Shown here one piece after another: positions 21,116 to 34,400 of a stretch of 64,000 nucleotides of DNA; position 1 is the first letter of the stretch, and each line of letters opens with the position of its first letter. The DNA comes from Seminavis robusta (lineage: Eukaryota; Bacillariophyta; Bacillariophyceae; Naviculales; Naviculaceae): contig CAICTM010000338.1 in NCBI GenBank assembly GCA_903772945.1, forward strand, positions 1-64,000. The letters run 5' to 3'. The notes under the pieces were generated by a model that was given only the letters and a program-made list of their open reading frames with translations, made no database searches and was not told the origin of the DNA. A program made the position numbers and the translations under genes.

Positions 21116-22708
21116 ATGAGTTTCGACGATGATACGGTGCTTACAACTTTGGCCCCGTCGCTGGTGGACGAAGCGGGGACTGACAATGATGACTGGTTGG
21201 AGTTTGTTCCCCACGTGGCGATTATCTACCTTCCCAAGGTTGCAGCAACTCTCAGTTTGGTGGGAAGCTACTGCATTATCCGTGAAGTAACAGCGGATAT
21301 GATCCGAAATCAGGCCACTGTCGTTTCGCGGGTTCTATTGAACATTTGTCTGGCGGACATTCTATTCAGCTTTGGCTGGTTCCTGACGACATGGCCAGTC
21401 CCCAAGGAACTCCCATACTTGAGAGATACCAATCATGGTACCGTCGAAACTTGTGAAGCGCAGGGAGTCATACTGGAACTAGGGGGTGCTGGATCGGGCT
21501 ATTTTTATGCGTTCTTGGCAACTTGCTATCTCTTGATTGTGAAATACAACTTTCAAGAAAAACGATTGCAAAAGGTGGAACTGTGGGGGACAATGATTTG
21601 CTGGTCGCTATCGTTGGTGGGGACTCTAGTTCCACTGCCACTGGGAATGTATAACTTTAGTTGGTATGTCTGCTGGATCCAGGCACATCCACTCGGTTGC
21701 TCGGAATCATGGCAGGTGGGAAAAGATGAATCTACTTGTGAGAGAGGAGACAACGCCTTTCTGTACTCGATCATTGTTCAAGTCATACCGAGATGGATTT
21801 GCTTCTTCACTTGCGTGATCATGATGCTTCTCATATTCTGTGCAACCAGACAAGCCGAAAGCCGGAATGCCAGCCACAGGAGCAGATCCCTCATCTTGGG
21901 CACTGGTAGTGGCGATGGCATGAGCACAACAGGAGTCAACTCCAGCATTACGAATGAAGTGCCTCCGATCTTACGAGTCAATCGGAGACGTTCCAACGCC
22001 GTTGCAGTACAGGGGATGCTCTACTGTTGTGCCTTGTTTGTCACAATGGCGTCCGATCTTATCTCTTTCCTACTCTCCACTGCGGCGGGTGTGTGGAGTG
22101 AAACATTCGATATCATTGCCTACTTCTTCACCCCTTTGGCGGGTTTTCTGAACTTTCTCATCTTTGTCCGGACGCGAAAGATGAGAACACGAGAGGGGCA
22201 AATCTTACAATCATCCGTGATTGCGCTGTGGCGCCATCTCCAGAGGATATCAGTGCTCCTGCATCGCGCATTCTGGTGTCGATCACTACAATCATCATCG
22301 CCAGCTTCGTCGTCATCAGCGAGCAACTCTGGCGAAAACAATCCTCGTACCAACAGCAGCGGTACTTCCAAGGCAGATTGCGTCATTGCAACGTCCGAGT
22401 GGATATTGGAAAACGACGGACCAGAGGACAACACAAGCGACGTCAGTGAAACAGCAGGCTTACATGCTTCTTGTTCGTCTAGGCTGGAGACGTCCTGTCT
22501 CGCCGGCATCGGCTTCTTTGAGGAGACCCCGGACGAAGATTGCTCAAGTGCTCACTTGGAGGGTTCTGAGGGAGTTGTGGCGTCCAGAACTGTTGGCAAT
22601 GGCATTCTGCCCGGTTTTCACAGGCACGCCGTTAACGATGGTCCATCAGATTCGATTCCAGTGGACGAAAGCGAAATGGAGGGTAGAGCGAGTGGAGATT
22701 TTGATTAA
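21116..22708 (+). CDS. Seven-transmembrane receptor-like protein (GPCR-like)
   Basis: Single exon, 530 residues. By eye there are seven hydrophobic segments near residues 34-56, 70-94, 116-142, 155-178, 222-250, 300-324 and 328-350. A short acidic N-terminus lies outside. Cys residues just before TM3 ('VETCEAQG') and in the TM4-TM5 loop ('CSESWQVGKDESTCERG') could form the usual disulphide. After TM7 ('FDIIAYFFTPLAGFLNFLIF') follows 'VRTRKMR' and a Ser/Thr-rich cytosolic tail of about 170 residues. The layout resembles the cAMP-receptor-like/class E-related receptors found in amoebae and stramenopiles. It would couple to heterotrimeric G proteins if functional; ligand unknown. The tail has no known domain. 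Confidence 0.8.
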   Translation: MSFDDDTVLTTLAPSLVDEAGTDNDDWLEFVPHVAIIYLPKVAATLSLVGSYCIIREVTADMIRNQATVVSRVLLNICLADILFSFGWFLTTWPVPKELPYLRDTNHGTVETCEAQGVILELGGAGSGYFYAFLATCYLLIVKYNFQEKRLQKVELWGTMICWSLSLVGTLVPLPLGMYNFSWYVCWIQAHPLGCSESWQVGKDESTCERGDNAFLYSIIVQVIPRWICFFTCVIMMLLIFCATRQAESRNASHRSRSLILGTGSGDGMSTTGVNSSITNEVPPILRVNRRRSNAVAVQGMLYCCALFVTMASDLISFLLSTAAGVWSETFDIIAYFFTPLAGFLNFLIFVRTRKMRTREGQILQSSVIALWRHLQRISVLLHRAFWCRSLQSSSPASSSSASNSGENNPRTNSSGTSKADCVIATSEWILENDGPEDNTSDVSETAGLHASCSSRLETSCLAGIGFFEETPDEDCSSAHLEGSEGVVASRTVGNGILPGFHRHAVNDGPSDSIPVDESEMEGRASGDFD

Positions 22709-23007
22709 GCCGCTCAAAGAAACAAGAAAACGAAGCTACTGCATACGTTCACACAAGTACCTGGAGTCTTCCTGTGAGAAGTCTGGTTACAGTCTTCAGC
22801 TGGACAAGCACCAGCCAGGACCCACTCAGGTCCATATCCATGCCCCACTAATGCTACGCGTTGACCGAGCACAGGAAGCCTCCATACAAAACACTGTGTC
22901 GATTTGATGCCGATATTAAAGACCCTAGCTGGTCTCGGTCCAAACAGCTGGACGACTGCGTGGCTGGAGCCCACGACGACCGCATACATGCCAGAGCTTG
23001 CCCTACA
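22709..23007. other. 3' flank of the receptor gene
   Basis: About 300 bp up to the border of the inverted duplication at about 23008. No gene seen. Confidence 0.4.
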
Positions 23008-24740
23008 ATGGATGTTACCATGACTATGAACTGCTACTGTACCTAGCTAGCTAGTACAACTACAACTACTATAAAGAATGAAGCCTTGATTTTTGTTGGC
23101 AAAGATTGGCTACTATGTGTTATTGTTCTATGTCTATGTTTGTTTGTATAAGATTGTAGCATCAACAATGATAGAGGTTGGTTGTCAGGTGTCACGGGTA
23201 TTAACTTTGGACTTTCGTCGCGTGGAGGACGTTCGGACAAGCACTCTGCAATAGAGGCTGCCTAGCACAGGAACCACAAACCTGGCTACCTTCGATGTGA
23301 CCCTTCAATTGAACCAACTGTATTCATCTCCGCAAATTGTTGTATAGCCCTGCACCCCACCAGATGCTTGCTCTTGTGTATTGTATTGTGTTAGTAGTCC
23401 CCGCAATCCGCCGCCGCCGCCCCCTTACTTACCTGTTTTCCTAGACTGGAATGTACCGGTCAGGCTTTCTGACTTGCCGTCCAGAAAGAGTTGTTGTCTG
23501 AACTATTGTTTGCTGCTGTGTGTCCGTCACAGGTTGTGTCCTCGTCTTCTTCTTGCCCTTCACCTTTGGCTTTGTCGACTTTTTCTTGGTGCCCGCCACC
23601 CGTCTACGTTTAATTCTAGGTTGTTCAACTGCCACCCGCCGTGGCTTCGTCTTGATTTGTTCTGCGATTCTCTGAGATGCAATCGCCGCCATGCGTCTCT
23701 TTGATCGTCGCAATGTTGATTGTGCTGTGTCCACATTGTCCTCCTCATCGACTCGGTTGTCGACCAGTGGTTCATCAGCATCAACTTGTTGTTCCTCGAC
23801 CTCGACCAGTGGTTCTTCAGCTTCCACTTGGCCAGTCACGAATTCGAAATCCGTATCGTCCGAGGCAACGCCTGCCTCCAATCGTAGTGTCTTGTGCTGC
23901 CGCATGAATTCCTTGACAAGGTCTCCACAATCCTTCATCAAGGCTGCGAGAATGTTGTTGGGTACCACTCCAAGTAGCACACCAGTCATCATTCGCATCT
24001 CCAAAACAAATGGTTGTTGTCCATGCACACTGATCTTGAAGTGTGCCACATGCCACTTTTGAACGTATGGGACCACTGTTGTGCATGTGGGAACCACCGC
24101 TGCTTCGCATGTAATTGTGGCATCGGATGCCATCTTGTTGTTGTCGTCGACGATTGAGACTTTTTCTATTGTCTCAACGCCTTTAGTTGTTGTTGGTTGT
24201 TGTTCTACTACTATGGGTGCTGCATCTTCCATGCAGACGTCCTTGACCTTGCGATAGACAAATCGCCGCTTGGCAATCTGTTCTCGCGTATTCAAAGTGC
24301 AAATTTCATCGTTGGCGTTGCGCTGAATTCCACCGAGATGCAAGTGGCACATGGCGAGTTCGAACATGTAAGTGCTCTTTTCGTTGACCATGAACCAGTG
24401 CGAGACTTGCTTGTCGTTTCCTTTCTTCGCCTGGATGAATTTGACAAGTGCCTCGAGGTCTTGATGCACGGCATCAATTTGAATGTACAGTTTGGCTTGT
24501 TTTAGGTACGCTTTGTCGCTTTGGAACCATTTGTTGTTGGTGGTCCATTTGATCACTTGTTGGTATCCGTACTCTTGAATCAGCTGCACGAGATCCAAGA
24601 CGCGTTCGTGGGGTGTGGGTGTGCCGACAGAAATGAATTGTTGTTGGGCTTCATGCCAGAATTCGTATTGGGCCTGTGGCACATGTTTCTTCATGTCTTG
24701 ATAGACACGGCTGTTTTCCTTGTTCGCCCTCTCAGAAGAG

Positions 24741-24757
24741 TATCCCACTACAGTGTT
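24741..24757. repeat. LINE target-site duplication, left
   Basis: TATCCCACTACAGTGTT, identical to 27461-27477. Long duplications of this size fit target-primed reverse transcription. Confidence 0.9.
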
Positions 24758-27460
24758 ACTATGGTTCCTGGAAGTTGGGGGGGATAGAAATGTTTCGACT
24801 CGCTGACAAGCAAGGAGTCGGGGTGATCAGCAGTTCTTAAAGCACTGGAGGACAAGGTGCACTGACATTGGAGACCTAAGTGAAGTCACATACGCTGGTT
24901 GCAATTCCATGCCGGAATTGGCCGGCCAATCCTTGAGGATCTCGTAAATCGATTTCATTCCCAGTCGGGCTTTCCAGTGCATGCGAAGGTTCCTTTAAAT
25001 CCATTGGAGGCACGATTGAAGTGATAAGCCACATTCCGCGTTGCAGCGCGCAGCGCCGACTCCTATTATGGACTGGGTGGGGTGGTTGGAATTTCTCCGA
25101 GGAGACCTGAAACGGATCAACTATGTGCGTCTGTACTTCCAAGTTGTCACGGTGGCTGACATCACAACGGCATGTGAACATACATCCGGAGGGTTCTGGC
25201 ATGGGTTTTCCAGTCCACTGATGGCTCGCACTACCTACTTCAAGAGATTTCAAGATAGACCCAGGGATCCCAGACTTGGTGGTTGTGGAGAAAGCCTTAT
25301 CCCTGTTCGCTCCGAATTGACGTTGGATGTACCCCTGGGGAGTGGCTCGTCTCTGCTGACAAGCTCCGCATGCGACACAGGTTCTTCTATGAAGTCGATG
25401 CCAACGTCGGTTATCAACAAGTTGACAATGAAGAGTCCGAATTCTGGATGTTCCAACATCCAGTCCGAGAACAAGGAACGGACAGTTCATCGCTGGGAGT
25501 TCGAGATGAGACCTACCTCGACGCCAGCATCCTACACAACTCGGTGCCACTGGATCCCCACTTCCCCGATCTTGCACATCTGTCCAGCCAGCTCTGGAAA
25601 GCGGCGAGTCGTAGACCTGACCCTCTTCAACAAGCGTGAGACAGTGGTAGTTGGTAGTGGTTTCACAGCAGGCATTCCTCTCGTCCACTACCACCCAACC
25701 GAAACATTTGGGGATTTCCTTGCCACTTTGGAGCCTGGGAAACAGCTCTCTATGCCGAGCTTGAATGGATGGTGGACGCCTACTCAGTCCTGCAGATTGT
25801 CACAGCCATGCCTTCTGGGTGGCCAGCGATGGGGCAGCAGACATTGAAGCCGGTAAGGCGAGTTTTGCATGGTCCTGGCAGACAACGGGCCCAAATTGTG
25901 CTTCGGTGCTCTGGTCCAGTTTTTGGTATGGTTCCGACTTCCTACAGGGCCGAGGCCTATGGCATTCTATCCCCTACTTGCCTTCTTCGACGATTGCTGG
26001 AGTTCTACGATCAGACCGGCATGAAGAATTATGTACACTTATGCGACAATGAGTCTGTGACGAATAAGTGCGCTAGCTGTTCGAGTATGAGGGATGGTAC
26101 CCCAATGATTCGTTGGATCCGACTGGGATGTCTTGCGCAGATCGAGGATTCGTTCGGGCTGCAGTCACTGTGCCAAGATGGAGCACATCAAATCGCACCA
26201 GGACAAGCACAGGCCATCGAAACACTACCCTAAAAGCACAACTGAACTGCAAAGCTGACAAACTGGCAGCAGTTACATGAACAGACAAATCAAACAGGAT
26301 CACTCAAGGTCTCCGTTTCCGGCAACATTGGCCCAGTGCACCTTCCAAGGAACATGCAATACAAGCTCCCCAGAACATCGGCATTCAGGAACGACAAGCC
26401 ACTGTTCGACCACATTGTCAAACTGAATCCGACTGGGACGAGGACACGCCTGCACTGGTTGATTGGACACCATGGTCGAGCTGTCAACGTATGAGATCCA
26501 CAAACCGACAATTGTGAAGTTCTATTTCAATTGTTGCCAGTTGGGAAACGGGTCCACCGGGATGACCCAAGTATGATCACCACTGTCCCCGTTGTGGGGT
26601 GATCACGAGACTGAAACCCATGTTTACCGATGCCCGCATGTTGACGTGGATTTGGGCGAGGGACCATGCAACGAGCGTTCAGCACAAAGTTGCGCAAAGT
26701 TTCCACGACCCCTTCCTCTGGAAATTGCTTTGGATGGACTACAATACATTTGAAGATCGATTCCTCCACCATGGCACTACCCTGACAGGTTTAGGGACCT
26801 CGTTGACACCAAAATCTATTGGTTGGACAACTTCTGAGAGGACGTTTGTCCACGCACTGGGCTAAGATCAAGATGCATATCTGCTTCGGGTCGGCTCCCA
26901 GGAACAACCAAGACAGGGCACTCTGGTCACCAACCTAGCCTCACTGCTCATCAAGCAGTGGTGGAACCTGTGGGAGGATCGAATGCTGCCAGGCATGGCA
27001 AGACAGGGAAGACCAGTGGAAGAAGAAGACGAACAGCTTCAGCGGGGTGAACTCATCTACGAGAAAGGATTGATCCCAGCGGAGCTGGTGGACTTTATCT
27101 TCAAGCGACGCGTGACGAGCAAAGGCAAAGGGCCCAGGCGAATCAAAGCGTGGCTTGCAAATGGGTGCCCGTCGTCGAAAGGCACTCAGGGACGAGCTGC
27201 ACGCACAATGCAGAACACTGACACAAGGTAACTACGCCCAGAAGGGGTCCTGCCGTAGAAATAGATGGCAATCCAGCCAAGGGTAGATAGTTAGCTGCAA
27301 AGCACCCTCCGGAGTTTTTAAACTTCTCCGGTGGGGGGCTTGCACTAGGCCGGTTCCTATGTGGACGTCCTTGTACGTCTGAGGTACTCCGGTTCAATAT
27401 GGCTCCGTTCAGCGGGTGGTCTATTGAGGTGCAGCCTAAATAATAAAACTTCGTTATTTT
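24758..27460 (+). mobile_element. 5'-truncated LINE (non-LTR retrotransposon)
   Basis: A 2703-bp insertion flanked by a perfect 17-bp duplication, TATCCCACTACAGTGTT, at 24741-24757 and 27461-27477. Coding remnants are on the plus strand. Near 25090-25170 'INYVRLYFQVVTVADITTAC' is a motif found after the RT domain in diatom LINEs. Near 25770-26060 an RNase H-like stretch ('VASDGA', 'GPVFGMVPTSYRAEAYGILS'). Near 26585-26650 a zinc-knuckle: 'CPRCG' in one frame, then 'HETETHVYRCPH' one frame away. Near 26955-27090 'QWWNLWEDRMLPGM'. The RT domain itself is missing, so the copy is truncated, and at least one frameshift (inside the zinc-knuckle) plus several frame changes are visible. It ends in an AT-rich tail 'aataataaaacttcgttatt'. 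The orientation is antisense to the gene it interrupts. Confidence 0.85.
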
Positions 27461-27477
27461 TATCCCACTACAGTGTT
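27461..27477. repeat. LINE target-site duplication, right
   Basis: Second copy of the 17-bp duplication, directly after the AT-rich 3' end of the LINE. The uninterrupted sequence is present once in the other gene copy near 41850-41866 (reverse complement). Confidence 0.9.
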
Positions 27478-28278
27478 GACGGGAGCAAAGGATAAACGGT
27501 TTCCATTGCTCTGTTCGGTGTCTTGACCGTAATGGGTCTTCCAGCGAGCGTTGGCTGAATGACTGGGTTTGATGCGACAGCCTTTGGGCCGGTGCTGGTT
27601 GTATTTGTCGTATCCATAGTGACCATGCTGATCCGCAAGAACCAGGGAAAGGTCGTAGGCACCTAGGTAGCGACCGTGCTGTTGGAACTCCACATCAGGA
27701 TTCGTTCCATCTGTGTGCAACAGTGCCGCGGTTTCGACGCATGTCTTGTCCAACTCGTCCAGTCGGAACTTGATTGGGACTTCCTCTGCCGCAGGAACAT
27801 CCTTGTCGTTGCTGTTGTTGCCCGTCTTCTCCTTGGCGACCTGGAGAATGGGGGTCTTCTTGGTGTTGCTGTTGTTGTTGTCGGTGGTCCATGACCACGA
27901 GAGCAGCTTGATGATAGAAGAAGAGAACTTCATTTTGCAATTGATAGGTATTGAATAGAAGATTGGTAGAAAAGGTAATTGAATGTAGGGGGGTTGATCT
28001 GGCCTAGGCTTATCAACAATCGCAAATCTTCCTTGTTCGGTTGGGTATGCAACTCTAGCAATCCGGTTGAACAAAAAAGTGAGCTCATCATGGTGACATC
28101 CCATTTTTTCACCCCAATTTTCAGATGACAGATTCTGCCAGATGGAAAACGACATGTGATGAGATGAGACTGAGCCACTGATGGGTACCAATTTCATGCT
28201 TTCTACACCCAACAAGACACTTCCTGGGCCTCACAGAGTAGTCTTGATGAAAGCTAGACCCTTGGTTAGTGTTGTGTC

Positions 28279-28454
28279 TGAGGGTTTGAGTGCTACATTG
28301 TGACTACAATACTCATTATTCTATCTAACAAACCCAACTGTTGCTATAGCAACATTTCAATCTCCTGCAGTTGAGAGAACTATTTCCTTGCAGGATTGGA
28401 AGCAGGCTGATTATCCAGGTTGTTCAGGATATCAAAATCCCTCACAATCTCACA
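28279..28454 (-). repeat. LTR of the copia element (element 3' end)
   Basis: 176 bp, plus-strand ends TGAGGG...CTCACA. It matches 35013-35188 base for base as far as I could compare. Confidence 0.9.
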
Positions 28455-31400
28455 CGCCCTCAGATGCTTCCCGGGCTGCTGTAGTTGTTTTCTCGTCAAG
28501 GACTCTGACTCCCATTGCATGATGCTCTCTCTTTGAGACTCGAATAGCTCCAGTGGTTGTGGCTTCGTTGCTATGTCGGCTAACTGATACCTACTTGGGA
28601 TCTTGTGTAGAGTAATCAGTTTCCTCGTAACATAGCTCCTGAAATGATGCATCTTCACACAGATGTGCTTCGTTCGAGGCCTCATCTTAGGTTCCTTTGC
28701 CATCTCTAGTGCACCACTGTTGTCTTCGAATACTTTGCAATGCACTACCGGTGGTTTGTCGTGTATCCTCCATTTGAGCTCCAATTTTGACTCCTCTATC
28801 AGTTGCATCATCCCAATCACGTCTCGCAATGCTTCTGACATTGCATTATACTCTGCCTCTGTAGTTGACAGAGCTACTTCACGCTGTAGTTTTGATGCCC
28901 ACGTCACTGGACATCCGCCATACATGAGGACGAATCCAGTTCTTGACTTGGCAGTGCCTGGGTCCACGTCAGCTGTAGCTCGATTCCAATTCCCAACGAA
29001 ATCGGCGTCAACAAACACATCAAAGGAACAAGACGTTGGATTCAGAATGATACCCTTATCTTGTGTCCCAATCAGGTACCTTCCGATCCTCTTGACTGCT
29101 GCTGCGTGAGAGGCTTTTGGCTCTGCTGAGAACCTCGCGCACTGGTGTACCGCATAAGCAATGTCTGGTCTCGTCGATTTCTCCAGAAAATTCAGCTTTC
29201 CAATCACACTCCTGTATCTCCAGTCCTGGTCCATGTCTTCTCCATTGATGTCTCGTTGTAGTTTCACTGTAGATAATGCAGGTGTCGATTGTTTCTTTGT
29301 TCCGCTTGCGAATCCCAAGTCATCTATGATCTGTTTGATCATGTGTGGCTGTGACAGCTTGATCGTTCCATTGTCGAGTGGCTCCACTTTGACTCCAAGG
29401 TAGTCCGATAGTGTTCCTTCATTAGTCATGTTGAATGCTCGATGCATTGTGCCGCTCTTGTCTTTGCAGGGACTAGCCATCGAATTGTAGGCATCATCGA
29501 TCTCCTTCGTAGTGGGTGCAATGAAGATCCCATCGTCGACGTAGATGAGGAGCACAAGGGACCCTTTGTAATAGACACACATGTCCACCGTGCTTTGTTT
29601 GAATCCCCTGGCTATCAAACCGTCGTGCATGTATTTGTTCCATACTCTTCCGGCTTGTTTCTGCCCATACAAATTCTTCTCAAGTAAGAGGCATTCCTCG
29701 CCCCTGTATCTTCTCTTGTCGCTTGTTTGCTCAAGCCTGGCCTTTCCTGACGTTCGGTCTACCTCAAAACCTTGAGGAATTTCCATGTACATCTCACATT
29801 CTATGTTCGCTTGTGGAAAGGCCAGAACGAAATCCACTTGCCTCGATTTCCACCTGTTGATCAACATGAGAATGAGGAAGGTCCGGATGGTCGACCAACC
29901 CACCACTGGAGAATAGGTCTCCCAATAATTGACGAATTGGGTCTGCCGGCCTCCATGAACGTTGAGCCTTCCTTTCCATTTGTAGATTTCCTGAGTTGCT
30001 ATTCTTCTCTTCCTTCTGAAAGCCCAGACCACTGGCAAGAGCTTCATGCCTGGTGGCATGTCCGATTTCTTCGCGATCTTCCAATTCTTCATTTCCTCAT
30101 GCGACCGAATCTCCTTGACCATGGACTCCTTAAACTGTTTTGCGTCATCGCCTGACAGCGCCGCATCAATGTACATGATGTCTGGATTGGTCGAGGCTGC
30201 AAATGCGATTGGATCCTCCATCTCATCCTGCAAGTCGTAGCCGTCATCGTGGAACACCTCCCACGGAATTGCCGAGTAGGAGACTTCGAAAATGTCGTGA
30301 TTGCGTGGACGTCGCACTCGTCGCCCAGCCCTGGTCACAGCGGGTTGTTCCGAATCCGTTGCTTCGTTGTCGCCAGCGGGTTCGTTGTCTGGTCCGTCGT
30401 CTTGGGACGTTGGTAGTTCTTCGTCATTGTCTCGTTCTTCTTGTCTTATTCCGAAATCCTCGAGCAGGACATCGCTCGCTCGCAGAGCTGGTTGCTCCTC
30501 GTTGAATCGAGTCTCGTTTCGATCGTGACTAGGCTTCGGAGTTTTGTTGTTGTCATTTTCTTCCTCCGAAAAGGGTCCACGATGGCGCTTTTCTTCTTCG
30601 TTTCCGGTGAATCCTGCCTTCTGCTGCCATGAGGACTTCGGTAGATCGTTGCCTGCTGCTGGTCTCAGCGTGTCGCAAAGGTCGTCAAATTGACAGTGGA
30701 ATTGCGGAGATACTAGGCCTGTCTTCAGGCTCAGAACAAGGGCCACTTTCCTGGAGTGCCGTGGAGACAGTCCGAGGAAAACTCCAATCCTTGCCTTGTG
30801 CTCCCACTTTGGAATCGTCCTTCCTTCTTGGAGCCTCCGATCAAGCACGTAGACGGGAGACCCGAAGGTGTGTGTGTTCTTGACCCTCGGAGCAACGTCT
30901 ACTCCAGAGAAGATCTCTACTGGAGACGCATGGTCGTTCCGAACTAGACTTGGAGCAGCATTCGCAATGTCATTTGCGTACCGAACTGCAAAAGGCCACA
31001 GATTTGAGCTGATTGCAGTTGGCCACCTTTGCTTGGCATGCAAGATCATGGTCCTGGCTGCCTCCTGCAGATCTCTGATCTTCTTTTCTGCCTTTCCATT
31101 CATGTGATGAGCATTCACTCCTGCATACGTGATCGACTGGCCGCACTTATGCACTTCCTCGGTGAACGCCTTGCTGTCGAAGATTCCATTGTCTGCATGG
31201 TAGTGCTTGACCGTGACTCCAAACGACTTGGCATATCTCTCGAAAGCTCTTTTGGCCATGATGGTCTGCTCGGCTGAAGTGGAAGTCTGGAAATGGACAT
31301 AGGAGAGACCACTGTAATGGTCCACAAAGACTGTGCTGACCGAATACCTCTTCCTCGTGAGTATTCCTCTCATCTGACCTATCAATCCAGGTGATGAGGA

Positions 31401-34400
31401 GATCATCTGATCCACCCCAACGATCGCCCCTGAGAACGTCGCAGACAGTGGCTCGGCCTGATTGTTCGGAGTTCGAGTTCTCCAGGGCCGTCTTGTTGCC
31501 TTGCCAAACATGCAGCTTGCACATCTTGGGGCTCTAGCTAGCATTGGCTAGCCGCGACGGAAGATCTCCTCTCTCAGCCAGCTTGCGAATCCGCTCGAAG
31601 GATATGTGTCCGAGTCGGTAGTGCCAGGCGAGCATGTCCGCTTGTCCGGAGTTGTATTTGAGGTATTTCTCGTCTGCGACTGGTTCCTGCTCTATCGTGT
31701 GCAGGTCCTTCTTCATTCTGAAAGCATGTGTCACCTTGTCCTGGAACATGTCGCTCCTTTCCTTCTCTTGAGTCGCCTCTGGCGGCAAATCTGGATGCAG
31801 TCTGTTGTCGTCGAGACTTTGTTCATCCGAGCCATCGGAATCATTTCCGTCTGAATCATCATCGGTCACGTCAGCGGCAGCTGGCATGGCCATGAGCTCA
31901 TATTCATCAATGGGTTGTCGCCCTAGATCATCTCTGACCCTTGAACAGAAGGTATGTAGCTTCGAAAAAGAGGGAGCACTCCTGACCAACGCTATGTTGC
32001 TGGACGCTGACAGCTTGATCACTCTCTTGAACTTGCTTTGCTTCCAGAAAAGCTCAACTGCGTCTTCATACGTTGCGCACCAGGTGCCTCTTCTATTGGG
32101 CGAGTTGTCGTCTGCCGCTCTGGCCCAATGCTGGGGCGATAGCAACCTGAAGGGTGTGGATGCATTGTAGTACGTATCCGGAATTAGGAAATGGTGAACC
32201 ATTCCTTCTTCGTCTTCAATCGCCCATCTCACGGTTCCCTTGTACGTTGCCGTCACTGATCCTCCTATTCCCTGGACTGATACCTTGACTTTCACTGGCA
32301 CGTCAATGAAATCAAGCATGCAGTTGGTGATGCATCGAGACGAGCAGTTGTCTATGGCAATGAGGACTGAATCTGTGTCGTATTGGTGGTCGGTTGAGTT
32401 CCAGTTCGTGTTTCCACTGAGTGACCAAATAACCAGGCTGAGGGCTACGGTTGGTCTTCCTTCTGTCAGTGACAAACCGACTCCTCCTTTCAGGGCATGG
32501 ATGAACCTCATGAAGAGCTGAAATGTTGTTGGTGCCGAGCCATTCCTTGGTGTCGGTAGATCCCAAATCATGGTGTTGAAGTTGTTTCGTGGAGATGATT
32601 TGGTTCTCCATGACGAGGAATCCTCGTCGTCGTCGTCATCGAATGGATTGTCGCGTTCACACGGTGGTTCGGGAACTCCTGCCGTCCTGACTATTGCCAG
32701 CTCATTCAGTGAGTACAACACTGTAAGTGTGTCGCAGATGCGCCCTAGTACGTCCGACAGGACCGTGACTGCTGCAGCAGACATCCTTCTCATTTTTGCA
32801 ATGACGGGCTTTGCGCCCCTTTTCCTCTTGGGTACGTACACGGGCCTCTCGGAAGGAGTCAGCGCCCACGACAGTAGGCACTTCGTGATGACATAGAACG
32901 TGGCCAGCGCTGATCCGCTTTCAGAGTACACGAAGGTGTCAATTGCGGTGGCTGTCGCGCCCAAGCACGTAAGTTGTAATAGCTGATACATCAGCTGGAT
33001 TGGATGGATGAATAAAGTCGCGTACACGAGACAAGACATCCAGTGTTGATTGAATTCCCTGACCCACTCGATCGTTGTTCCTGCATTTTCAGCTGCTAGT
33101 ACAGTGAGCATCAACGGTAGTTGTGCTTCACTTGCGGCGTCATCAAAGGCTGTTTCGAGTCTCATCAGGGCATGTTTCATATGGACGATTGATCCGTCGA
33201 TCGATGCTAAGATCCTGGCTATGGTGAGAGCTAAGAGCAGAGTTCTGGTTGCACAAGTAACAAAGAATTGATCACTATAGTGATTACAAAATGCTATCAA
33301 TGTGTTGGCCGGTTCTCTACTCCGCCACCATCAGGGATTCATCTCCACTCCGGCAGTTCCAACGTCTTCTATAGCTCCAGCCAACGCTGCCTCAGTGGAA
33401 TCTTCTTCCTTGTTCATGGCAGCTGCGGCCATGGCATCCTTCTTCTTGGTACAACCGGTGCGGTGGTCTATTCCTTTGTCATTGACCTTGAGGACCCACT
33501 TGGTTGTGTCGTGGTAAGGACAGTAAATATATGTCTTGTTGTTCACTGTCTTTTCCTTTGGTTCGTCGCCCTTGGGTTCCACGAGTTTCCACGCGAACTT
33601 ATCACCGTAACTCTGCTTCTGTTCTTTCTTGACAGGTGCTTTTGTGGGCGTCGTTGCAGATGGCCTTGCCTTGAGTCCCTTGATCTCCGACTTGAGAGCA
33701 ATGATCTCCAGTTGCTCATCAGTCTTCTGCATCCATTGGTTCTTGCGTACGAGCGCCTTGTATTTCTCTCCAGCCATGTGCATGAGTGACTCGTAGTCAA
33801 TCTGGATGGTACCATCCTCGTAACACATCTGTTTGAAGGCGATGTACTTGGTGAAGGTGGAGTCCGCACAGTTGGCATACCCTTCGAACAGACTGTGAAT
33901 CATTGGAGGAGGTGCTGTGCTCCTCGCTTCGAGTTGAGAAATCAAATCCTCCACCACGAAGTTGAACTCCTCTATGTCGGATTTGGCTTCCTCCATGATG
34001 TGCTCTAGATTGATGAGCTTCTTGTTGAGGATTGCCACTGTGGCTATCGTCTCCACTGAGACCATGCTAATCAATTCGAACAGCATACAGGTACCATCTT
34101 CCTTGATGTCCGGAGCTGCTGCTGCAACGCCAGGCGCAGGGACTGCTGCAATGTTGACGTTGTAGTTGTTGCTGCGAGACGAGAGTCTGTTAGCGAGCTT
34201 GGGAGTGATTGATCCCATGATGAGTTTCCTGAGGCAAGCCGATGCTTGTTGTTCCCTCCGAGGGAGCCTTAGGTAAGTGATTGCGTGAGCTTGAACATTT
34301 GCAAGAGTGAGGCTCCCATACTGTGTGGTCATGTTCTTCACAGTTCCTGTACCATCTGGAACCATAAAGATCGCCGTCCATCCATAGGATTCTGCACGCT

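Larger units (their letters stand above)
23441..27933 (-). pseudogene. Copy of the 587-residue hypothetical gene, split by a LINE
   Basis: The gene starts at the ATG 27933 (MKFSSSIIKLLSWSWTTDNN) and runs to 27461, is interrupted by the LINE at 24758-27460, and continues from 24740 to a stop at 23441 (C-terminus 'TLSGRQVRKPDRYIPV'). Without the insertion and one target duplication the frame is open for 590 codons, three more than the intact copy at 41397-43160. The LINE is therefore the only clear lesion, and it is recent relative to the duplication or the copy was still under selection when hit. The insertion lies after codon 157 or so, in 'PVNTVVGYSS'. Upstream sequence is also conserved with the other copy, so the promoter was duplicated too. 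Truncated products are conceivable from the 5' part. Confidence 0.85.
23008..28235 (-). repeat. Inverted duplication, left copy (contains LINE insertion)
   Basis: The reverse complement of this segment matches 41075-43581 almost end to end: about 310 bp upstream of the ATG, the whole coding region and about 420 bp after the stop. Without the 2703-bp LINE and one 17-bp target duplication its length is about 2508 bp, against about 2507 bp for the other copy. Borders are approximate: 'gtgaggcccagg' on the gene's 5' side, and a stretch ending near 'tccatt' on the 3' side. No terminal inverted repeats were seen. Confidence 0.85.

Noticed and set aside
22221-22907. 228-codon plus-strand frame
   Set aside because: Overlaps the receptor tail in another frame; basic, patternless.
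24876-25694. 272-codon minus-strand frame
   Set aside because: Antisense to LINE coding remnants; no recognisable motif.
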